A stretch of 64,000 nucleotides of DNA. Origin: Bolinopsis microptera (lineage: Eukaryota; Ctenophora; Tentaculata; Lobata; Bolinopsidae). The stretch covers positions 6,782,483 through 6,846,482 of the forward strand of contig NC_087077.1 in assembly GCF_026151205.1 (NCBI RefSeq). Direction: 5' to 3'. Position numbers and translations under genes: made by a program. Below, one piece after another: positions 36,301-48,485 of the stretch (positions within the stretch are counted from its first letter, which is position 1; every line of letters starts with the position of its first letter). Under the pieces are notes generated by a model that was given only the letters and a program-made list of their open reading frames with translations, had not been told where the DNA came from and ran no database searches.

Positions 36301-39300
36301 CGGAATAAAATAGCTTCTTAATAAATATGGTTACTAATTCTGAAGAATTTATAATAATCCAAACATTCTGCAGGCTTATTGTTAGTCAACCCGTCAATCA
36401 CGGTCTACAAATTATTTTCTCTTGAACGTATTTTTATTTTATGTACATGTACTTCAAATTTCATTACAAATGGTATCATTTTGTAACATTAAATTTAACA
36501 TCCCTATTTGGACTTTTTTCAGTTTTTCAGCTTGTTTGAACATAATATCTCACTTTCAATTTTTTATCATCTCCAAAAACATTCCATCTCACATTTCAGA
36601 TCGCACCACCCACTAACACACATGTGACCGACTGTCCACCGCTCATTACATCTTCACATTCCACAACCGAAATCTCTTCATCACACCGACCAACGGTATG
36701 TAGTTTGTCTTAAATCGTTTGTAAAACCGCAAGGAATATATCATCAATGCTTCATGGAGCAGTCCGTTTCGGCATCGCTATTGTCTGATGATACTCCCTT
36801 CTGATCTAAAACTTAAACTGTTTGCTAAAGTGACCGCTGAGAACGTCTAAAGTTCTGGATTGTTCTAGGAAGTTCCCAAATTGATCTTCTTCAAAGTTTG
36901 CTCTCGTCTACCACCGACATCCTAGTCTCCTGTCTCGAAACGTGATTAACGTACACCGTTCCTTTCCTTTCATTTGTTTTGTTCTCGAATATGGATCTGC
37001 CTCGCAGTTGGTAGACCATCGGGTTTACTGCGCTGCTAACATACGCTATAAGGTAGGAGCTTGGAGCTAAGTAGAAGATTATGGGAATAGTGATACCGAG
37101 AGCGTCGTATGAATCTGTTACATCCATTAAGATGACAAAGCAAAAGGGAGCGTAGCTGATGAAGAAGACTGCTGCTAGGATGAGAAGGGTGATTGAGGTG
37201 CTGCGATGGGTGTTCTTTTTAGCAGCATTTGACTGCATTTGCACTGGTGCCCTGTAGAGAAGAAGTTTCACTGCCACTGCTACACTGGAAACCACCATCA
37301 CCACAATCGCTAACAGTCTTGGAAACGTTACAAATCCTATATTCATTCGATGAGCAATTGGGGTGTCGAGTTGTACTTCTCGGGTGATTTCATATAGGTT
37401 ATAAACGATCTGACCAGAAATCATTTCAAATGAATAATCGTGTGGGTTAGACTCTAGGTTTGGCACAAAGAAAGGGAGTAGAGCAGCTATCAGTGGATGT
37501 ATCAGCACGATCCCAACCAGTACGCATGACCTGACGAATTCGCTTGTTAATCATCAAAAGGCAACATTCCTATTTTATAATAATCTTAAACGTACAATGA
37601 ATCGATACAAGGGTACAATTTTGAAGTTCAATTTGTTTGTGAGCTTTTTGGCAGAACTGATTGGATTCAACGAAAAATATTTGCCAAATTCTTCAGAATA
37701 CTCACGTTACTGGTGTGAAAATGTGTTTGAACTTGAAGGGTAAGAAAACTCCCACACAACGACTGACAGCCATCAGTGCTATGATATTAGGACCACTGAA
37801 CATCGAGAAGTTATTTAGGATTCCAATTATGATGTTTACTGGCTTTGATGTGGCCAATCTGAAAGTTGTATGTCATGGCCCTTTTTGTTCGTAAACAGGG
37901 GTCGATCATAGAGTTATAATACACCATACTGCTTAAGATAAAACCAGATAAAATTAATGAGGACTTACATTGAGCAGAGGTAGAAAGGTCTGTTCTTGCC
38001 AAAAACCAGCCCGGTCCAACACGAAACTATGCCCATCATCAGGTCCGTTGCCGCAAATGCGGTGTAAAATATTCTGCTTGCTGTGAATCTGCTCTCTTGG
38101 ATAGTTATTTGTTTTCAAGGTAAACAAAGAATTCTTTTAAATTTTCCATCGAGTGCCAAATATTTCTTTTGCTGTAGTAGAAAAGTTCTAGCTATATCTC
38201 AATATTTTATGCAAGTTAAAAGTACATACTTTTATCAATCGTGAGGAAGTAATATAGAGCACAGGCATTCCCAAATACCGCTGCCATTCCGATCAGCGTG
38301 TACAATATCCCCAAAGCTGATTCTGCCTGTCGGGTATACTATTAGTATTAGAAAAGGTGAAGAGAAATGTCATAGATATTATAGATATTATTTAGTACAC
38401 TGTACATGCCTAAAATCCAGATTCATGGGGTAGCATCCATAGCTTCAACTAACTAAAGTTGCGAAAGCATGATCTACTTAGGGGGGGGGGGGGGTGGAGA
38501 TTTGATTTAAGTTGGTGCCACAAAAAAACAACAAAAGTCATGCCCATTTATTCCTCAACTTTTGGTCAAATGGACATAGATGGGAAACCCCCAGGCCCCA
38601 AACCTACCGATTCTTTGTATCCATATGAGGTATAAAGTAAAGTTAACATCTGCGGAATGTTTTCGTAACAAGAACGATCACTTGCATCTCCCATATTACC
38701 TTAATTTCGTCCTTGAGAAATGGTATTAACAAATTTGTAAGTAAGCCTCCACTTGGAAACGCTGACTTTATAACAACAACAAAAACTTATTAAGTTTTAA
38801 AAATCAAAGCAGAATCTGTCCTAGATCAAATATATTAGTAGTATCAACATTAGACATGTAAGATGACATCCTCTTTAAATTGGTCTGGAAGTGGAAGGAT
38901 ATCAATCTAAGAATATCTCTGTTCATTAATCGTACACTCTATAATAGGTACCGTGACAATTGACCCCCCCCCCCCCCCCCCCCCATTGTAATTACACTGG
39001 GGTCAATTGTCGCGAAATCTAGGGTTTAGTACGACAATTGACCCCCGACAATTAACCCTTCTACAATTGACCACCCGACAATTGACCCCCCCATGTAATA
39101 ACACTGGGGGGCAATTCCACCGTGACGGACACCACGATTTTGCTGTTTTTTAAAGTTCAAACGAATGTTGTACTCGAGATGTTGTTTATTTATCAGTTCC
39201 AACTGTTTATTAGCCCACATTTAACCTTTCTACAGGTTGTGTGAAAATTTCAGACCCCTACCATTATTACTTTCTGAGATAGCACCCCTGTGACGGACGC

Positions 39301-42300
39301 GACTTAAATATGACACTTTTTTTGGGTGTCTACTCAGATGGTACCCAAATTTATCTCAAAAAGTTATCTATTGTCTCTAATTTGGAATTACAATGATAGA
39401 AGAAGGTTTAGGGATTTCTGAGATGCTCAATTTTTGTATGCGTGGCGCCATTTTCAAATTGTGACAGACGCGACTGTGACGGACACACGTTTTTTTTCAA
39501 TTTTTCCAAATCTTCCACTTGATACTTTTATCTTGTTCAGTGACATCTACTCTGTATTCATGCCAATTTTTAGGCCTCAAATACCCCCAAGAGGTCTGCA
39601 GTAGCCAAAATTGTCCATTTTGGGCATACGCTAGGGTATCAGTGTAGAGGCATCAATTATTTCTCTACTTGAACAAATTTATAACTCTGGTAAAACATTC
39701 ATCACTGTTCAATGCATCATACTGTTGAGACCATCTCCTAAAAGTTTCATTACTTAAGTGTTTAAAATGTGGAAGATATTGAATTTTTACTTCAAAAATA
39801 TGCGAAAATAGGGTAAAGTCCATTTTTTGTGCCTTTTACCTCTGAAAAAGTTGTAAGCAAATAAAATGGCAAAAACTCAGTAAATTTAATTATTGAATTG
39901 CATATGATGTTATTTGATAGTCTAGTCAACATAGTCAACACAATCCAACCTTATTTGACTTATATTTGTCTTGGTTTTAGTCAAAATAATGGAAATATGG
40001 ATAAAAATGGCTAAAAGTGAGCCGTACGCCCATATATGGGCATATACAAAATTATACATAACTCGGCCATTTTCTGTCCAATTTTCGATTTGACGACATA
40101 GTTTTGTTGACGACGGTCTCAGCTTTAAGAAAAATGCATTTCAAGTCTGTTTAAAGATTTTTTGGAGCATTTTCAAAAAAATGTGACGGACGCGACAAGT
40201 TGGGACCCCCCTTCCAAAATTTTGTTCTTAAAAGATACAAGCCTGATAATTTCTACGGTACTCCCTTACCTTCAGAAGAGATATGTTACAGTGGTTTTTA
40301 AATATAAATAGCACTATGTGGCTCTGAAAAAACTTTATGCTTAATTTTGTGACGGACGCGACACCATCTTTGTGGAAATTTTTAGAAAAAGTGTTAGAGT
40401 AACGGTTTGTGAAACTTTGCATAGCTCTCATTCTTATGCCTATGCCTAAGTGTATGAAATTTCATAGAGAAATATTGCTGCATACCCAAACTATGGCCCT
40501 TTGAAAATTTGAATGATTATTTTCATTTCCGAGTAGTGTTCCTTTGAATGAGAAAAATCAAAAGTTAACGCAATATGAAACAAAAAACTTTTGTTGACCT
40601 GTAAGGTTAAGAGTCTAATGAACATATTTCAACCATTAGGTGCCTATCTTAACATTTTTCATTTTCACCAAGTGGAACCTTACCGTGGAATTGCCCTGGG
40701 GTCAATTGTCGCGAAATCTAGGGCTTAGTACGACAATTGACCCCCCCCCCCCCCCGACAATTAACCCCCTCGACAATTGACCTCCCGATAATTGACCCCC
40801 TATGTAATAACACTGGGGTCAATTTTCGCGAAATCTAGGGCTTAGTACGAAATCTAGGGCTTAGTACGACCCCATGTACAATTACACTGGGTTCAATTGA
40901 TCGGGTTAGGGTTAGGGCTAGGGTTAGGGTTAGGGTTAGGGTTAGGGTTAGGGTTAATTATATTAAATTATATTGTCGGGAGGTCAACTGTCGGGGGGTC
41001 AACCCTATAATATACTCAGATGTTTGACCTGCTATAAGTTTGGCTGCTTTCTACTTAATCTACATTAGTTTATATTCTTCTGTCCTCAATCAGAGCTCGT
41101 CTTGAAAGTAATTTTAAATTCTACCTCTCAACGTAAACTGTGAAAAGAATCGCAAATAAAACTATAAGTCTCTTGTGTTTAATATAAAGTGATATTGGTA
41201 CTTTATCCACTGAAAACATATTTCTTTAATCATTGTGTACGCTTAACAACAAAATCCAGAATCCAAACAAAAATAGCGGTACAGAAAATTACAGGATTAT
41301 TCTATCCACTTAATTGAAAGAAGAAACACCACTCAGAATAACCTCTAACATAGTCTCACGGAGCCGATTAATGATCATTGTCCTGGAAACGAAACCCTGT
41401 ATGGTAACCATCAAGAGGCCCCCATGGGCACTAACTGGTGTAATCTATCGTCATTGAATCTCCGTATGTTTTGGGCGGTTGGGAACTTCTTTAAAAAGAA
41501 ACTTGAAATTTAAAACAGGAAATTGAAATAGCTTCGTAGCGTTTGATTGTACCATTATGTTTATTCCTGAGTTCTAAATATCGCATTCATCCTCTGCGTG
41601 TTTACCCAATAGTTTATATTGTATTATGTAAAAAACGTGAAGTACACTAACATTTAAAAATGGGATTAAGGAGGCTAAAAGAAAACGTGGGTTCTAACGT
41701 TAACAACAAACAGAGAAAGTCTAAATAAAGTCTAGATTTAATTAAGGGTCTACAATGAAAACTTATTGGTGAAATGAAAGAAAATACCCTCAAAATCGCG
41801 TCACTGTTCATAAAGGTGGGGCGTGGCAGTGATATTACGAAATATAACCTGTATATTCAGCGATCTGAGCTTAACACACGAATATGGAGAAGAGACAATA
41901 GATATTGTAATGTGAATAATAAAAATGAGCATTTCCACTAGTCACTACAAATAGTACGTGAAAATATAGACTTAAAGAGTCTGCAGTCTGAATTAAAGAT
42001 TAACACATCAGATCATTTTTCGTATTTCCATAGCAACTGTTGCTCCAAGTGGCCTAGTACTTTTACCAAACCAATAGCACAGTCATTATTTGAAATATGG
42101 ATAAGGTTTTATTGAACTCAGATACTCTGCAAAAAACAAAAGTAAAGAAGTTGAAGTATTTATCTCCAGCCATACCAAAAACACTCCCACCGACCACCTA
42201 CTCTTTGAGTACTCTTTGAGTACTCTTTGAGTACTCTTTGATGTACATGTGTAGCTCAGTTAGAACGATCTCTTGATAATCATAGTGATAGGTGCAGTGG

Positions 42301-45300
42301 TTATAAGTATAAAGACTTAGATACTGCCTTGTTGTAGCATATGAAGACAATACTCCAGAATTGTAAACAGCCATGTCCGTGGTCTTAAAGCTTAAATCAC
42401 TGTATATAACAGTAAAGAATGAAGAATTTAAAGATCATAAATAGCAAGAAATCCAATTTCCAATTCCAGGATACTAATTTAGTATCCTGGAATTGTAAAT
42501 TAGTATCATACTATCTCCTGAACCACCTGCCAACGATTTAAAATTCGCCACTCATTTTATCACAGATATAACGTTCCTTCCAGTCATTATCAGATACATT
42601 ATCGGATACTGTGGCTACATTATCGGATACTGTAGAGTGTAGCTACCACAATTTAGGTGTTCACGCTCCAAGACTTTCTTTTATTTCATATACCCTTTAT
42701 TCTTACAAATTGTTAGAATTAGTGGACTCCATGGCCAGCAAACCGTGCATGCTCCGGCGTCCGTGTTTAATGTTATAGGATGGTATCGTATCAGATGACG
42801 ATATTTTGGGCGTGATTTTAGATCCCAAGACTCTATGATGTAGGTAGCGATTCCAATTTATGACAAAAAAGGAGCCCATTTCTTTTAAGACGCTCAAAGT
42901 GTCAAAATAAAGAGGTCAGAAACAATTTACATGTCACTCCTACTAGGTTCCGTACAGACTCAACTCTGCACCCGTGTCAATATGTTCATTATATGCAAGC
43001 CTCTTGATTTAAAACAGTAAGCCATGTGTCCCATATTTTCCCTTGCAAGTTAAATATCGAACAAATTATTGAAGCAATGTAACATTGTAACATCAGAGAA
43101 ATATGTCTATAATGCAAATAATAATACTTGATAATTAAGAGTAAAGTACAAAATAAAAATACATCACATATTTAGGATAGTATTCTGAAGAATTTATACT
43201 GGAGTGGGTAAGCATCAATGAACAATTCCCTCAAACATTAACTGACTCTGAGCGATAATATTCGTACTTAAATACAATAAGCACAACAATGATTAGTTAT
43301 TAAGTCTTGATTAATTTCTAGACACCATTACCAGAGACACAGACGCAGTACAGACGATCTGTGATATAATGATGTAATTATTATTCTTTAGATATAACAG
43401 TGAGACGACTAAAGAAATGTATCGCTAAAACATCTACCCACAAAAACTTAACCAATAATTATTTTTATTATCGTCTTCGTATATTTCACGTGGTCACCCT
43501 AATGATATATTTAAATATATATAATATGGATAAAGATATGATATGGATAATGACGAATATAAAATATACTAGATCATATCTTATACTGATTATATTCTAC
43601 CTCTATTGGAGTTAATTATTCATTTCGCTCCATTAGTATGGAGTGAAATTTATGATCGAGAGGTACTACTCTAATTAACGTAAGCTGAGGATAAGACCAC
43701 GTGCACAATTATATGCCAACTTGGACAAGACAGGCAACTATATGTTGGTTAAAAGGTCATTATAACTGGCTTACTTTATCAGCCTTACCAAAAATGAGAA
43801 TATTCTCCTGTTATTCGTAATTCTGTCGATGAAAAAGTGAAGTTCTGGTACAAAAAATTGTTGATTGAGGCAAAATGCAACTTCTATACAAATTGGGCTT
43901 GTACAAAACTTGAATTTGAAACTGGTAACATCTCGTACTAAACAAATTCTTTGCAACTTTGATTCTTTGTAGGTAAAGAAGACATATCAGAAATTACACT
44001 GTCTGAAGTAATTAGAAACATGTGTAATGTGACCCGTTCGTGTTCAGTTGGAAGAAGATAATTTAAATTAAATTTATTTTGCACTAAAAAATTTAAAAAC
44101 TTTGAAGTAATGACGTTAATGCATGATACAATTGAAAAATCTAGTATCATGATTCAGATCTAGAGTTTCGAGATAAGCTCCTTTAAAGTACAACATTTAA
44201 AAACTGCTGCCTCATCTCACTGTCCTATAAAATCGAATTATCGTGAATCAAAGACGTATTTAGGTGATGTCACAATCTTACATCATCAAACCTCTTAACG
44301 CTAATATTTAAGTTGGTTGAAGATGCAGTTCCAGATTCTTACTTAGTTTCTTACTCAGTTGATTGGTTATCTTCGATTAATTGCGATTGATAAACCCTGA
44401 AGATGAATTGAACACCTGTAGACCTGCTTAAACTTGCTTCAAATCCGTGGTCAGTTTAAATGGCCCTGTTCCCGGTCTCGAGTAGCTGACCCAAAAACGC
44501 AACTATATTTACGGTAAGAATGGCAAGTGCTCCGAGTCTAGCCAAAGCTCGTCCGTCCAGCTATAGTGCAGTCATGTGACGAAAAACAAAGCACGTGATT
44601 GGTTGTTGATAGTCACGTGATTTGTGGCTGCCAAACGATGGAAAAGGTCACCTCGGCTCAGTAATCCTGAATAATAAGATAATCTTATGACGAGGGTAAT
44701 AGTTGCCCCTTGCGGTGTGCGGGTGCCCCCACAAGTGGCACCTTGGTGCGAGGGATCATCCAGTTAATTGGGTTGAAGTCCTGGGGACATGGGTCTCTAG
44801 GGGAGTAGGGACAGGTCGGATAATGGGTGGTTACGGAATCAGAACCGGTGAGCTGGATGTTGCTGAGATTATGTGTGTGCCTATTGTGGCGTGACACATT
44901 ACTTGTAAGCGACAGAAAAATGACCTCAAGATCGTTTTCCCTAAATATGGATACGGGACGGTGAAGCAGGTCCTTTTCACACGGTCCCTCCCCCAAATCC
45001 TTCTAATCGACTAACTTGGCGTAGTGCTGCAGTGGTAGGAGAGGCGGGTGACCCTCAAATACGATTAACGATAAGAATCAAATGATTAAACCATTTAAGC
45101 GTTAAATAGTTATTTTTGAAATATTTTTTATGGCTGCCTGACAAACTTATCTGACTAAATCGAAATACGTTTCCATAGCAACACTACGGAACTAGACTAG
45201 TCGACTTCTTGGGGAGGCTGGTTTGTTGGTAGCTAGTTGCAATGTGGTTTTTGTGCGTCATTAAATATGTAATGGCATGGATTATGAAAATAAAGCATAT

Positions 45301-48300
45301 TTATGCAAGAAAGACCAAGCCCTGTTTTGATCTAGCAGGCGTACTACAATAATAAACTTTGTACAACTGTGATTGGTTCAAGAAACGTGTCCTTGTCTCT
45401 GAAGTTCTAGACGTTACATAACATAATAAAGACTAAAGTTATTAGATCATGTTAGAGTCTGGTAAAATCCCATCAATCTGGCATAACTCGCAACGAAATT
45501 AAAATCGAAACTACTGCTATTAATTTTGTCCGATAATTCTGATGTGATAGCCTTAAATCAATCCTGATTCCTGGTGCTGGAGCATTAAAGTAGATTTTAT
45601 GGCTGATAAGGTCATTCGCCTCGATGTGTCCTACATCTAGTTCGATTTCATTTACATGATTCTTTACTGGTCCTCTGTACTCTAAACTTCAGACCACATC
45701 TCTAGTCTCTACCAGTACCGGTACTGGTGGTACAAATAAGATCAGGCCCTTACTAAGCATCAAATGAAATCAGGTAAAGATCATTCGTCTCTTTTTGTAA
45801 TCATCTTATTGCGAATAGTAGCCAAAACAATAATTGTCTGAATATCCTAGCATAGTTGAGTACAGCGCTGAGAATAGCGACCTAATGGCCAAATTCAAAT
45901 TATGACAATTCTCGATTGAGATGGAGCACTTTATTTATTTTTACTGTAATTTTTGGTATTCGTTTTAGCTTTGATAATCATTTATTTTAGTACTTGATGT
46001 ACTTAATGTTAGATAATTAATTGAAATATGAAAGTTGACGAAAGATAATAAATCCATATCTGTAAATAATCTATAAGTAGCTGGAGTCATACTGATAACT
46101 GGAGGAAGCGACTCGTCATTAAAGTTAACATAGCAACTTGAGAACTGTAGCGACAACAGTTCAATAAATTGTGGTGCCGGCAACAGTTCAATAAATTGTG
46201 GTGCCGACAACGGATTGTATCGACAAGAGTTCAACGTATTGTTGTCACGGAGTGTCTGCAACAGACATTAATCTATCTTAGAGCCGTCTTCTCGTTCGGA
46301 AATTCCGCTCAGACTAAAGGTCACAAAGTTACCCGCCAATTTACTTAGACAGGTCCGCCATAAGTTTCTAGTAAGTTAGTAACCTGATGACTGATTGTCA
46401 CCATTAACAGCTCCTTACAACACGCCATATAATCACGGTTCAACATCAACTTATTATTATCATGTCATGTAACAACATATTATCATGTTTTCTTATTATT
46501 CTGACCCCTTTTTTTTCAATTTATAGTTTAACATATTTATCTGAACACTAAACAGTTTAGTCTCCAAAAATTAATAAAATACATTAAGTCACATTTTAAA
46601 ACACGCAATTTCAGATAACCCAGGGCAACCCTGGCAATGGAAGTATGAACAACAGTATGAACAACAGTACGAACAGTATGAACAACAGTATGAACAACAA
46701 CCAACCTCCTCATCACAGGTCCCCTGGATCCTACAACATGGACCACATGAGACAACAAGTCAGTACTATCAATTACTCAATCAATTAATTTAACCAAATA
46801 ATCACCAATTAGTAATATCTCATCCCGATACCTCGTGTAAGCCGCACGCATACGCCGGCCGTTGCGGCTTTATCAGTTCTCAGGCTCTTTGTGAATTTAA
46901 GCACGGGGACTTGTGTCCTCTATACCTAAATATTTTCACCGAAAACAAATTCACTGAAATCTGTGTGATGTTTTTTCGATATTTTCACTTTTTTAATCAA
47001 TTCAATAACAAACTGACATCACGTGACACCTCATGATCTTCTCATCACAGCAGTCACAATCACAGCAGTCACAATTACAGCAGTCACCCAGCACAAGTCT
47101 CCCTCCACTCTCACTCCTTCTCAATTTACCTGACCTCACCAACAACTCACCAAACCAAACTAACACAAATCATAAGAGGAAGGAACAGCGCGAGCTGCTG
47201 GAGAAATTACTTGAAATGACTTTGATGAAGAAGGTAATAAAATTCCCATCGAGCATAAAAAGTGACAAGTGCAACAAACAGGTACCTACACTGTACACCA
47301 TACGGCATGATTCATACGGCATTCAGTTACAATTTCAATTACAATTTCAATTTTAAACAAAACACCTTCATTTACCAGAATCAAATGAGTCAACACAGGA
47401 ACCCACCCCCCAAGATGAGATACGGTCCAGAGAATCCGGTACGTAACTTTTATTAAATAAATTTGAAAAACATTTTGGGCTGTCACTCAGTTTACTATAG
47501 GTCTGTTTGTGGCTTTTGATCTCATCAATTACCAACCAATTACCTAATTTATAGATGTGGATTCTCTGGGAGGAGTGAGGCATACTTTGTTACGTGACAG
47601 TGATTCTGGGTTTTTATTGGTCAATAGTCCAAGCTGATTGGATAATTACTACCAATTGTAATTACTAACCAAATAAGCTAACTAATTATTACCAGGTTCC
47701 TAACAACAGCATGGTGGCATCCCCTCCTCGACCACACCCTCAATTATCCCCTAACACCATACTCCGACTTCTCTCTGACATTCGCGGCAAAAATATGAAC
47801 GAGGTACAAATATATTATAAATAATTCAGTAGGGGAGTCCAGCCAATATCCAACCATGTAAAACAACTAAGTTTGACTTAAAGACCCCAGATTTCTCTGA
47901 AAACAACCATTATGGTCGCTAAAACCCCTTATTATAATGAATAACCTTATAAATATCCAGGATTAACAATTTACGATTCTTCATAACGGTTGAATGACAA
48001 GACAAGGTCTGGGCAATAGAGCTAACTTTAGAGGTCCTTATCTTTACTAATACACATTATATGAAATGACACATTACATGGGTTATTGGCAAACAGTAGG
48101 ATACCACAGCCCCACCCCACATCGGTTGGGCGACCCAGAAAACACGATCTTCACAATAGTATTGGTCACCATTATTCATTGATTTACTGGTGCCAAATAA
48201 TGGTTTATATTACTGAGAATCTCGTTGATTAACTAACGCATAATTCTGAATAGGTAGAATATGAAACTATTATAATTTAATAATATAATTTAAATTAATT

Positions 48301-48454
48301 TTGCCATTCGTCTTTTTGTTAGCGAGATAAATTTGATGAGTAATATGATCATACAAAGTAATTAAATTAATTAAATCATCAAACCTATTATTTTTCCAGT
48401 ACCAACGAGAACAACAGATGGTATTAGCAGGACAACTGGCACATGACTACATGC

Positions 48455-48485
<31 letters not shown>

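Larger units (their letters stand above)
38953..41010. repeat. GACAATTGACCCC satellite-like block, interrupted
   Basis: Repeated units (GACAATTGACCCC, and GGGGTCAATTGTCGCGAAAT followed by CTAGGG) occur at 38953-39109 and again at 40696-40900, with C runs of up to about 20. The copies flank the inserted element 39110-40695. The block ends in a telomere-like array and AGGTCAACTGTCGGGGGGTC. It appears to be a low-complexity inverted/tandem repeat family; no gene is present. Confidence 0.7.

Noticed and set aside
40903-40956. chromosome end
   Set aside because: Unique DNA and coding exons continue on both sides; the array is interstitial.
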